A stretch of DNA of 64,000 nucleotides from Pseudopyrenochaeta lycopersici (Eukaryota > Ascomycota > Dothideomycetes > Pleosporales > Pseudopyrenochaetaceae): assembly GCA_003313425.1 (NCBI GenBank), contig NHZP01000015.1:930001-994000 (forward strand), in the 5' to 3' direction. Positions 23,203 to 33,332 of this stretch are shown one piece after another; the first letter of the stretch is position 1, and each line of letters begins with the position of its first letter. The notes under the pieces are model-generated. The model saw nothing but the letters and a program-made list of their open reading frames with translations. It did no database searches and was not told where the DNA came from. A program made the position numbers and the translations under genes.

Positions 23203-24558
23203 ATGGATCCTCTCTCTTCTGTGAGTTCATCACAGGTAACGTCAAACAAAGAAAGTTTTCAAGGTCAAGTGAACCAATTGCTTTCGGTTGCAACATCTCC
23301 GGACGCCGCTACGTCTGCCGAATCATCAGCATCATTCCCAACCCTTGGTGCCGAGTATACACCTGGACGTTTAGATGACGAGTGGAATAATCCCCTCGCA
23401 GACAATCAGCGCCAAGAAGTAAAATCAATATTGCTTGATCCAATCGAGATGTACGAACCTCACTCGATCTCCTCGAGAGCATGCTTACACTATGTAGAAC
23501 TTTCGAAAACTTCCCTGAACGTATGCGTGCACAGAGCAAATTGCTTCCAACTAAGCTCTTCAGGACATTCTACGAAACTTCAGCCACTCTGAGTTGTTTC
23601 GTCACCGTCGATACGCACGTCAAACATCGTCAAACCCCAGGCTTAAAAATCAACAAAGGAAATGCATTCCAAGCAGTTGCAGAGTTCGATATCAACCAAT
23701 TTCTAACCAAAGAGGGGATTGAACGTCACCTTGTTTGGAATCAGAAGAAGAAACCCTCGGCGTTCATATCTGCCTTCAATGAACTTGGTATGAACAACGC
23801 AATCCAATCTAGCAAAGCAACGCTAACATCTTCAAGGACATGCAATCAGAAGGGCTGGGTTTCATTACAAAGACAGTCAGCGAATTGGACAGCGTGTCAG
23901 CATCGCCGAGATCAATACAGATGAACTCATCCCGGCTACAGTACAAGCAACGTGCGAGTCTACTGTTTCTATCATCACAAAGTGTAAGTACATGCCGGAG
24001 ATCTCAAATTCAAGAATCATCCTTCGGGATGTTCATATTCCTGTTTGGGTTCGAGGAACTGCCAAAAACCGCTTCGGCCCGTTCATATCTCCCAAGGATC
24101 TAGCCGCCTCAGGGGCCGATATGTGGCTCTCTATTACAGAAATTCGTAATTCTGACCTCAAAGGTTTGGGGCCGAGTCGCAGCAACACAAGAGATACTAT
24201 TTGTGCAAAGGGCCACGATTACGAGTGGCTCTGCTGCGGAAGCATCCCGAAGTCACGCATCATGAATGTTATGCCCTGGGATGGGGATAGGCATTACGAG
24301 AGTGACCCTGGACGTCCCATACAGAGCTTTGAGAACAGTGGTCAGTCATGGGCCTTCAATTGGGCTCAAAGGATGTGGCTTCCCGATAGCGTCCAGCACA
24401 ATCTTGCCACTTCTAACGCCCCTGAAACTGGCAAGAAGCGCAAGGCGATGAGTGACGGTCACGACTCGGTCAAGGCCCTCAAACTGCAACCTCAAGCCCT
24501 CAACTTTAGCAAAATCATAGCCGTTATCGACATTCCTACTGTCTCCGCTCTATAGTGG
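23203..24558 (+). pseudogene. Hypothetical gene disrupted by three -1 frameshifts
   Basis: I do not recognise the family. Coding-like sequence runs from the ATG at 23203 to the TAG ending near 24555 but steps through three frames and back: frame A to about 23450, frame B to about 23818, frame C to about 23896, then frame A again to the end. Each step is -1, and at each point a single missing base would explain the break; no intron of plausible size removes it. The last part is the best preserved, about 190 residues with DVHIPVWVRGTAKNRFGPF, a short tryptophan-containing core (HDYEWLCCG, MPWDGDRHY), and a KKRKAM basic patch near the C-terminus. A Ser-rich N-terminus precedes it. Either a decayed gene or an assembly carrying base-loss errors. 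Confidence 0.6.
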
Positions 24559-25380
24559 TATGCCACGCTGTATAACACTACGAAAACTGGATGATCTATT
24601 GGCATTGATGGGAACACTGGCATTTGTAGCACAATCAGACCACCAGTAAAAACGACAGAAAGGGGGAAGGATCTTTGCAAGGGCTACCTTTCAACCACCT
24701 TCTACTTTTAACATGCCTATTGTCCTCCTTTGAATTATCTGCTCTTCTATTCTACTTCTATTTAGGTAATTATGAAGCTTGATTGATTTCTTTGTGCTTA
24801 ATCAGCTGCAGCTACAATCATTCCAACGAATCCGCTTTGGCGAAAAGCTGATTAAGAATAAGTCTGCACACTTTTGATACATATGTATGACCCAATCGAA
24901 CTGAATACGACGATCTTGTCGCTTCACGCACATGACAAGAATGATCTGACCCATGCGCGCGATTGGAGAGTCCCCATAATAGCAGAGGTTTTCAATCAGT
25001 ACATTCATAGATAGTAGAACTAAATCAAAAAACAAAGTGGTTTCAGTCTTTAAAAAAAAAGTATCCATTCCTGCGTTCTGCTCTTCTCACAAATTCTCCC
25101 TTCACTGGTGGCTATGGCATCTTATCCTAGTGTTTCCCCGTCAATGTGCCCATGTCTTCCTTACGTGCAGTGCTTTAGAAACAAGAATCTCAGTATATAT
25201 GTGCTCTTCGGCATCTCTAGAATAGATCCAAGCCAATCAACGTTGCGATTTACTTAGTCCCTTGAGAACACAGTGACAAAACTATTACAGGAATCAATCA
25301 GTATTTGCGGTAGAAGTAACATTACGCAAGAAGAGTTGTATGCCTCTGCTTCGCCTTTGCTCAACTACGAATATGTCTCT
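24559..25380. other. Intergenic between convergent genes
   Basis: About 820 bases of A+T-rich 3' flanking sequence; the minus frame at 24802-25068 has no domain or splice partner. Nothing else seen. Confidence 0.45.
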
Positions 25381-27891
25381 TCAAGCGGTCCTGGCTCTCT
25401 TTTGGCTGCTGCTACTCCTTAACAATTGAGCGAGGTATATAGGATTGATAATGAAGATGATACTGTGAATCAGAAGCGGTGACCATTCCTCAGCTCTTCG
25501 ATTGTCAGCTTCATTAGCATCACCGTCATTGCCAACTTCTCGAGAACCATTGTCTGCGAGAGACGCGGCTAGTCCAATTCTCGAGGAATCTTGACTTGTA
25601 CGCGCACTATTGGTAGTGCCATAATCTTTTGGAAGCTTTCTGGAACCAACCGCGATGCTCAATAACGGCGTTGTGCTTGGAGTACCGCTGGTGGCTATAG
25701 GTCCTCGCGATTGCGGTGTGTTTGCATCGGACGTAGTTCGGGCCAGAACCTTGCTTGGCTCAGTATTAATTGGTATATTCGCCGAAACATTCGTTGATGA
25801 CTCCCTCCAGCCCTGGACCGATGATTCAAAGTTTTGCTCTGCACTGCTTTGTAGTCCGGTGACCGGGGCGTCAGGTGTGCTAAGACCTCCATTTGTGCTT
25901 GTTATTGAACCAACCGAGAAAGGATCATCATCGGGCTCGTTACTGTCGACAGGATCCGGGCTGGCAGTGCTGTCGGCCTTGCCTTGATATGTACGAACGA
26001 CTCGATTACTCATCCACTGGTAGATTTCGTATACCTTTCGCCTAAATGTTTTTGTTTCTACGCTCAAAATCAGTGTTAATGGTAAAATGGCACACAATAT
26101 GGCGAATGGCCAGATTTGAACGTTGACATATCCTGTGGCGTGGAACTTGAACAAGCCACACATATCGCCCACCTTCTCCGGAACTGTATTCATATATGTT
26201 TCATCGTCATTATCTTCCCCGCTCGCTAGGCTCCAAGCATCGAACTGTGCTCGGGCCAAAGATGTCTTATACATGTGTTCAGCTTCCAGCTGCCAATGAT
26301 TATCCGCTAACGGCTGGGACCTTGCCAGGCCTACTCTTTGCTGGGCTATGAGGCTGCTTCCGAGTCGTAGCTTAATCGAATCATAAGTGTTAGATTTCTT
26401 CAGGGAGTGCAACATGAACCAATAGGCAGGGTCTTTAGTTACATCGAAGAATTCTTTAGGAATTGTTTCGTGTTCGTGCCAGCAATAGGTTCCCGAAGAT
26501 TCGCAAAAGAGTGTTTCATCGATACACGCGAATGCTCTTGACTTTGGACTTCCGTTCTTATAATAATCTCTTGTCTCCCCTGGGTATCTAAACTTTGTAT
26601 CCGCACGAAATATCGGATCGTTGCTGGGCTTGGTGTAGATAATATGCAAAGGTGTCACAAATACAATGGTAAGGATCTGAGTCCTTTGGAGAGAAGTAAG
26701 CCCTGGAGCTTTGAGATCAGGGATGGGCTGATATCCATCGCACTTTGGATCACCGGCGAGAGAAGTGGCCCAAGTACTATTGGCGCAAAGAGTCAGCGTC
26801 ATCTTTCATGCCTATGCCTGTCAAGATGGCTACTTACTTCAAGCGATATACCGGCACTTGCCATTCAAAGGGGTGTCCAACGATTCTCATAGTGTAGTCT
26901 GTGGTGGCCTGTGGTGGGGTCTCACACTTAGTGTCCGAGGTATTGTACATTGATCCGTACTCATACAAATACCCATGATCGGTGGCGCTGTTGCTGAAAT
27001 GCTCTACATATGGAGGCTCAGCGCTCAGAGCTGCACATGTAGAGATTCGACGAAACTTGTACGTCGGATTTGCGTTGATACCAAGCAGGCTCGAATCCTT
27101 GAACCCGGTGTCAAATGTGACGGCTGAACCTGGCTGTGATCTCTCAAAGCATACTTCCTTCTTATCAAATGGACAGATAGATTCCTTGATCTCGTATCCG
27201 ATTGTTGAGTTGTAGAAGAAGTCACACGTCATCGCTTTACCTTTCTTGCTTGTCCCATAGTCGTAGCATTCTTGAGCGTAAGCAGCAGCACGTCTCTCTC
27301 TTTCAACCATCAGTATATCTGCACGAGATGCTTCCTCTTCACCGTATCTCTCATTGTTGTATTCGTATAGACCACATTTTTTTGAGGCAAGTAACCCCAC
27401 CTGATCGGTTACCATCTTGTCGGTCAATATAGCGCTTGAAATTATCTGAGCATGAAAAACGAAGAAAACGGTGCCTATAACAAAGAAAAACAAGAATTGG
27501 TGCCGCAATTCGAGGTTCGATTGCTTCTGATGAATGTAGTCGAACATGTTTCTCAATAGATGCCTTCCACTTCTCGCTGTACCCATAACCTCAAATGATG
27601 TCAACCGGTGGGTCTCCTCTTCTTCTAGGTCGTCCGGTCTTGATTCATGAGGAAAGATACAATGTTGAAGTCCCAAGCAGGTACTGATGACGATTCGCAA
27701 GATATATGGGGTGCTGAGGGTAAGGCATATAGCTACGGTAATCTTGAGCCACTGCGCTTTGGAGTCTTGTAGCAACCATTGAAGGCCTGTAGTATGGTCA
27801 GAGAAAGACAACGATTTGTTACTACGAACTTACGATGGTGATCACTCTCGTCGGTCCAACGACCTGTTTCAGGTTTGATAAGAAGCGACAT
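25381..27891 (-). CDS. Hypothetical multi-pass membrane protein with Cys-rich extracellular loop
   Basis: Three exons, 27891-27834, 27786-26838 and 26776-25381, join through GT-AG introns in frame to 800 residues. I do not recognise a named family, though the architecture is common among large fungal membrane proteins of unknown function. Hydrophobic spans: one near residues 30-55 (ITVAICLTLSTPYILRIVI), one near 110-135 (FLFFFVIGTVFFVFHAQII), one near 355-375 (ILTIVFVTPLHIIYT), one near 560-580 (IWPFAILCAILPLTLIL), and one at the extreme C-terminus (IIFIINPIYLAQLL). Between spans 2 and 3 there is a cysteine-containing loop of about 200 residues, including CGLYEYNN, CYDYGTSKKG and CPFDKKEVC, probably disulfide-bonded. 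The region before the last span is Ser/Thr/Pro-rich. The ATG at 27891 is chosen because the longer frame lacks an earlier ATG. Confidence 0.7.
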
Positions 27892-28862
27892 CAGCTTCGG
27901 ATGCGTGTATGATGAAGTAGAGGGTGATAGTTCTGCGTTCAATTCTCTTTAACAATTGAATACTGTGCAGATTAGTGAGTGGGAGTTGAGATGAGCGATC
28001 ATTTGTAAGAGGATGATGCAGCAAAGCAAGACCCATGTTTTGATAACGAATCCTAGAATCGGAGGAAGCCTTCTCACCTTCTCGAAACCTCCTACTATCA
28101 TAAGCAATTATATTGCTTTGGTATCGAAATGCACTAAACAATGGTGATGAAGTCGCAATGGGACTATGTATTTTCAGGTTTGCTGAGACGAGGAATACGT
28201 AGCGCACTTCCCTCTTTCTTTCAGATGTACATCTGCGCTTTGATTCTAGTGGGATTTTGGGACCTGAAGTAAGAAGTCTCTTGAGGCTCAGTGGACCAGG
28301 CTGGCGATGTTTCTTAGCGGGGTGCTGATAGGCGCCACGCCTTCTCACCGGATTTGTCCAAGGATTCTACCCGTATTAAGTGGCGAATCCACGTGAGAAA
28401 CAGGGCAACAACTCGTCTCAGATAGAACAAGTTGCAGCCTTCTAGGATCCAAGGTTCTGAAGTTGGGCGCTGCCACATGACTGAAGCCAAGACTTTCATA
28501 GCGTGTCAACAGATTGTGGTCTGAGAGGCACGAATGATGAAGCCCTGCAAGGACTCGTCAGCCAGCAACCGGTCGCACGATGCTAGGCCAAGGAGCGAAA
28601 GGAAAAAATGTGCTTTGTCATGGGCTACATCAGGACTTGCTTGAAGTCATTATTTCTCTTACCGCCTTTAGCATCGTCTTCCTGGCTGGGCAGCTTCCAA
28701 TGTGGCGAGGCTGAGGGATTGAAGAATGAGCTCCGCCAATCACGAAACTAGACCTGCGAGCTGTGAAGTTGTCAGCGACGTGTGAGCCTCATGACCAGCA
28801 CTTGATTTAGTGGGGCGCGCCCCGCCTATGATCCAACTCATCTCCAAGGATTGGTGGCGGGA
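27892..28862. other. Intergenic between divergent genes
   Basis: Just under 1 kb between the membrane protein (-) and the tyrosine-rich protein (+). A possible extra 5' exon of the latter begins at an ATG near 28727 (MSSANHETRPASC), but the only in-frame splice to the main body would need an intron of about 29 nt, so I leave it out. Confidence 0.45.
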
Positions 28863-29633
28863 ATGGAACATAGCGAAAGATCCACGCCGTGGCAATGGGA
28901 CGACTGGCGTTCGGACTGGTATTACTACGACGATAAGAAAAACAAATGGATTTATGCCAACGGTCGAGTGTATCCTGAGCCAGGGCAGGCTAGGTGAGTG
29001 CTCTCTGAGCGCATGACATAAACTTATCCAAATAGTTTTTTGGCCCCAAAGTCTCCATACTACGCACCTGAGACCAGAAAGTCCCTCCAACCGCAAGCGT
29101 TGCAGGGAGCAATACCGAACGGCGAATTCCTATATCAGTCAGTCAATACGACGGAGCGTGTAATTGAACCTACGTCTCGGACATTGTCTGGCCCAAAATA
29201 TCCATGTTACACTTCCCCAACCCAGCAACAATCGCTGTATAATTCCACTGCAGCGGAGCCAGGTCCACAAAATTCTTATCACGCTATTAATTACTCCCAG
29301 GCCAGCTATCAATTTTCAAGTCCCGCATCGTACGCCGCGCCTCATCTATCACGGCATACTGCACAGTAAGCGTTCTTCCACATGGTGGAGAATCTTTAGT
29401 GCTAACAAAAGTATAGCTATGCCGCGGAAGATAGTGATGATGACAGACAACGGGATGATCAAAATGACCGGAATCGCCATGGAAGGAGCCATTGGCAGGA
29501 TAACAACCCTCCAACTAACGGCGGTCATCCGACCGGTGGCGATCACAAAGACAATGAAGAAGAAACTCAAGGCGCACGAGTTTATACAGACCCGCAATAC
29601 CGCACTCCCATGTACATGAACGTTTCACAATGA
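28863..29633 (+). CDS. Hypothetical Tyr/Ser/Gln-rich protein, three exons
   Basis: No single open frame shows this gene; it appears only after splicing. Exons 28863-28993, 29036-29365 and 29417-29633 join through GTGAGT/AATAG and GTAAGC/TATAG introns with matching phases to 225 residues. The first exon has an aromatic/charged core, WQWDDWRSDWYYYDDKKNKW. The second is rich in Tyr, Ser, Pro and Gln, with several YxxP- and SPxxYAAP-like segments. The third is Asp/Asn/His-rich (EDSDDDRQRDDQNDRNRHGR) and ends at a TGA at 29631. The composition suggests a disordered, possibly nucleic-acid- or phase-separating protein. No family recognised. The start at 28863 is the first ATG in frame; an upstream exon is possible. 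Confidence 0.6.
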
Positions 29634-30822
29634 TGAATCGTTTGAGTAGATTCAAGAAAGCGTACGCAGGATATTTTCCAGAATTTTTCAAGCATCTAGT
29701 TGAGCTGTGCAGCAGTTTCTGGGCTCATGGTCTAGGGGGTGTTCTTTGCAATTTCTCTTGTATCTGTACGGCTGGGTTGGTGTGTTTGAGTACACCGTGG
29801 GAGTGCGTTGTTCTGGTTTTGCACACTATCCATGCCACGAATATGTACTTGTGATATTAATTAATGCTTTCAACGGAAAATGAGATTCTGAAAAGTCATG
29901 GATCGAAGGTTGAAGGCTATGAGATGAGCCACCCGAGCATGGCCATTGACAGGCGCCAACCGCAAGGACCATTGAGTTGTCAACTTCTTGGCTCCTTCTT
30001 TCTAAAATTTCACATAGTTCACAAAAACTAAGAATGCTCCGTGCACCTATCCTTTTTTTTGGCCCATTTTGAGGTCTGCGCAAGATCGCTATGGAGAAGG
30101 CCTACAACTCTACTGTCAGTCACTCCAAGGGATCGGGATGTTTGACACATACACAAAATATACGGTCAACTTCCTTCCATGCAATGTTGGGCCATTCAAG
30201 GCTTATATGACTGCCGTTTCCTGGAACAGCGGCATCGAAGCTAAATCAAAGGCTGTTCGCCCTTCATTGATGACACTCCGTAGTTCTGTAAAGCCTGTCC
30301 TAGTTTGTAGCCACATAAGTGTAAAAGAGAATGCTAGTGATGGTAAGAAAGACGAGACAAACGCCCCTTCATATCTCTTCAAGAATTTATACAGCTTGTA
30401 CTCAACTGTGCCAACATTAGGAACGTTGTCCCCAATGCCAGGCTGGACTTCAACGTTCGAACCGACAGAAATTAACATAGCGAAATTGTAAGAACTACCC
30501 GATTGGACAGACCTTGCGAGGTCCACAAAGCTTTTACATCAATACCAAACCATACAAAATTAGCCGCGCTGTTACATACTCTGCCCTAAACATTCCGCGG
30601 GGTTACGCTATTGGATTATTCGGGGTTCGACTGCGCCCTCTCAAGGTCTACCTCATTAGGTCTAGTGCAATCCTGCCCCAAAACGAAGACGCGCGTAAGC
30701 ACAATATAAGGCCACCCAAGAACGCTAGATTTATATATGGTGAGAAGCCTCTATGTCTTGGTTATCCCATATCACGGACCTCTAGGACGAGATTGAACAT
30801 TTCCTACCACAATTTCGTAACG
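29634..30822. other. Intergenic, with weak membrane-like frame
   Basis: About 1.2 kb. A minus frame at 30526-30203 has one hydrophobic segment (VSSFLPSLAFSFTLMWL) and could be an isolated exon or fragment of a membrane protein, but no neighbouring exon joins to it. A 74-codon plus frame from 29630 overlaps the stop of the upstream gene (ATGA) and looks like 3' flank. Confidence 0.4.
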
Positions 30823-32332
30823 ATGACAGCTACGAATCGATCGATCACAACGGTCAATGACGACAGGAGCATTGCAGGTAATAAAAGATGTCGGCTTGTA
30901 CAGACTTACTAAACATTGTATACAGATCCGGATGCTACACTAGGCCTACAGGTTGAGCCTGACATAAGCAACGCCGACTTGTACGCATTGACGCCACCAG
31001 CATACACTCAATCGATCGCCAATGGAGAGGTTACAGTTGATGCAGAAGCAATTGAAGACGAGAAATCCAGTTCAAATGGGCGACCGCTGGAACAAAGCAC
31101 GCACTTGCACGATCCACTGCAACAACAGGTATCAAATACCGCAAGCAGTCGAGATGCAACTCGACAAGAAGAATCAGGAGCGGAGCAAGACATCCGAGAA
31201 CAGATTGCTCAGCCATCGATGTCATCAACAATAACACCTGTTACTGGACATTACTTGACTGAGCCAGTGACTACAGCCAACCTCATTGGTGTGAGAGCTT
31301 GCAGTATCCTTCATGATCGTCCCGCTATCTGGCTGGTCAAGCGAAAGAAGATTGCGCTGTCGCCTCTTGCAGCTGCGGTACTTACAAAGGAGGGATTGAT
31401 TAGAAATAAAGATCTGGAATTGCATGTACACCCCATCTCAATACAAATACGACGGTGCAGGCTGACCTTTTAGGATTTCGCAGTACTCAGGGACTCGTCG
31501 AGATCCCACAGACCCTCTTTCTGGCTTGCTACTCGGGGTTTATGATACAGTTGGAGAACTCATGCTCGGCCTGGTAGCAGGCCCGGTCGAGCTAGGCAAA
31601 CAAGCAGGTCCTGTGTTGATGCGATACGAATCAAAGCAGACCGAAGACCAAGTCAGTGGCACACAGCCAATCTCCATGAGTAATGTCAAAGGCATACCCC
31701 AAGCGGCAGCGGAAATTGCTATTTGTACTGGGAAGGGTTTGGGACGTATTGTTACCGCCAGTGTGAAAAGCCCAATGGTTATTATGAATGGGGTTACAAG
31801 GGGATTTCATAATTTGCCAAAAGCATACGGCGAAGAAGTGAGAGAGTATGAAAACGTCACGGGATTCAGGAGTGGGCTTTGCGTTAGCGCTAAGGTATGT
31901 GGTAGTTGACCCCTTGTCCTCTGAATGGCCATTAACGCCAGTCAGAGTTTCGGACATGGCCTTGGTGATGGATTGAGAGATCTGGTAACAAAACCAATTA
32001 ATGGAGCAGTGCAAAACGGCATCACTGGCTTCGGGACTGGGCTTGCGAAGGGAATCGGAAATGCTTTGTTCAAACCCACGGCTGGTGAGCGTTTTTCTCG
32101 GCAATATTTCTGGCAACATTACTGATTTGTAACAGGTGCGTGTGGGTTAGTGGGTTACCCTTCTGTTGGAGTCTACAAAAGCATTAGGAATTTAAATCAG
32201 CCACAGAAGAAAAATCCAGAGGAATTAGTGCGACATTTGGGTGAGGCAGAGTACCGACATGCTAACGATACGGAAAGGCTGCATGTTGTGCGTATTTGGT
32301 GTGCAAGGGAGATGCACGTTCGACTAACTTGA
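30823..32332 (+). CDS. Sterol-glucosyltransferase-like tail protein lacking the catalytic domain
   Basis: Five exons, 30823-30877, 30926-31425, 31484-31894, 31946-32084 and 32136-32332, join in frame to 433 residues. From about residue 125 on, the protein resembles the part of fungal GT28/GT1 UDP-glucose:sterol glucosyltransferases that follows the catalytic domain: a CSILHDRPAIWLVKRKKIAL segment (enzymes have C-x-L-x-P-x-Q-P-A-x-W), an LSPLAAAVL helix, then RRDPTDP, GFHNLPKAYGEEVREYE, VTGFRSGL, SFGHGLGDGLRDLVTKPING, NGITGFGTGLAKGIG and FKPTAGACGLVGYPSVGVYK. The N-terminus (SITTVNDDRSIADPDATL and a PPAY motif) also resembles the start of those enzymes. The two GT lobes between are absent, replaced by about 80 Gln/Ser/Glu-rich residues. 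No catalytic or UDP-binding residues remain. It may be a lipid or membrane adaptor, or a deletion derivative under decay; the intact splicing favours a real gene. Confidence 0.75.
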
Positions 32333-32572
32333 GAATGAACACCTGAGATTTCTGCAGATGTATCACACCTAGTAAGAGATCAAATCCCGAGAGGGGTAAA
32401 CTCAAATCAAAAACAATAGGAGAAATATCATGCTGCTCCAGAAGGGTTTAATGTTTGTCCAGTGTACGTTGAGATGGAGATGTTACTCCACATTGCCGTC
32501 AAGATTGGTTCTCTCAGTATATTTACCAGCTGGGTACGTATTCTTGACCAGATAGTGACTAAACTGCCACTT

Positions 32573-33332
32573 CTATATCATGTCAGCCATGCCTGGGTCC
32601 TCACGAATGTAAACACATACCACGGCAACCTGCGCCTCAAAGAATACTTTCCATTTCTCATTCTCTGCAAGCTCAACGACAACATCCCACGGCCAATGCT
32701 CAGACTCAAGCTCAACCAGCGTAAAATACGTTGGCAGCGCATTCATATCTTTGGTGGTGTACGAGCTGCCTTGTAAGGCTATAGCATGATCGATCTCAAA
32801 GAACCGAAATCGGAGAACGTCGGGCGAACTGGAAATCTTTGGGCCGACTGTGGAAACATAAAAGTCCAGAACTTCGTCGACCATGTCACTGGATATACGC
32901 CATTCCATGACTGCGATGCTTACTATATTTGTGATATCTGGAAACAAGGTTTAGCCTGCTGCAACCATTATCGCCGATGGATATCTTACCGCCTTCCCAA
33001 TCCTCTGCTTGCCATCTCTTCACCTCTCGATATGTTCGTGTATCAAAAAGGGCATCTTTCAGCTCTCCAGCTAGCAGATCATTGTTTGTGTGATTTTTCT
33101 TGCTGTACCATTCTTCGGTAGCATTCCTTACCTTGGCGATCTCGTAAACTGTGAACAAGTCCCAAGGGGAATCCAACTTCCCTATCGGCTCATCTTCCAT
33201 GCCATTTGACGTTTGTTCGCAGTGTAAGGCGTGTAAGGCGCTGTGAGAGCACATGCTCGGGATAAATTCGTTCCTATAACGTGCTGTAGTAGGATCCGGC
33301 AATTTCGCCCACACACAGAGTATGCCAGACAT
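32573..33332 (-). CDS. EthD-like dimeric alpha/beta-barrel protein
   Basis: Two exons, 33332-32990 and 32937-32573, join at a GTAAGA donor to 235 residues with matching phase. The start at 33332 (MSGILCVWAKLP) matches the usual beginning of this fungal family; the longer frame upstream lacks an ATG near it. Two ferredoxin-like repeats are visible: the first with YIPSM-like FIPSMCSHSALHALHCE, then WDLFTVYEIAKV and FDTRTYREVKRW; the second begins after the intron with NIVSIAVMEWRI and ends with FTLVELESEHWPWDVVVELA. Members include EthD-type proteins and anthrone-oxygenase-like barrels, some in secondary-metabolite clusters, but no biosynthetic genes are adjacent here. Catalytic function unknown. 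Confidence 0.78.

Noticed and set aside
29630..29854. 74-codon frame whose ATG overlaps the TGA of the preceding gene
   Set aside because: Looks like a stop-restart arrangement but the peptide has no conserved features, and stop/start overlap is not a normal mode of translation in fungi.
30203..30526. Minus frame with a hydrophobic segment
   Set aside because: Could be an exon of a membrane protein, but no adjoining exon could be found and the plus-strand frame opposite is equally open.
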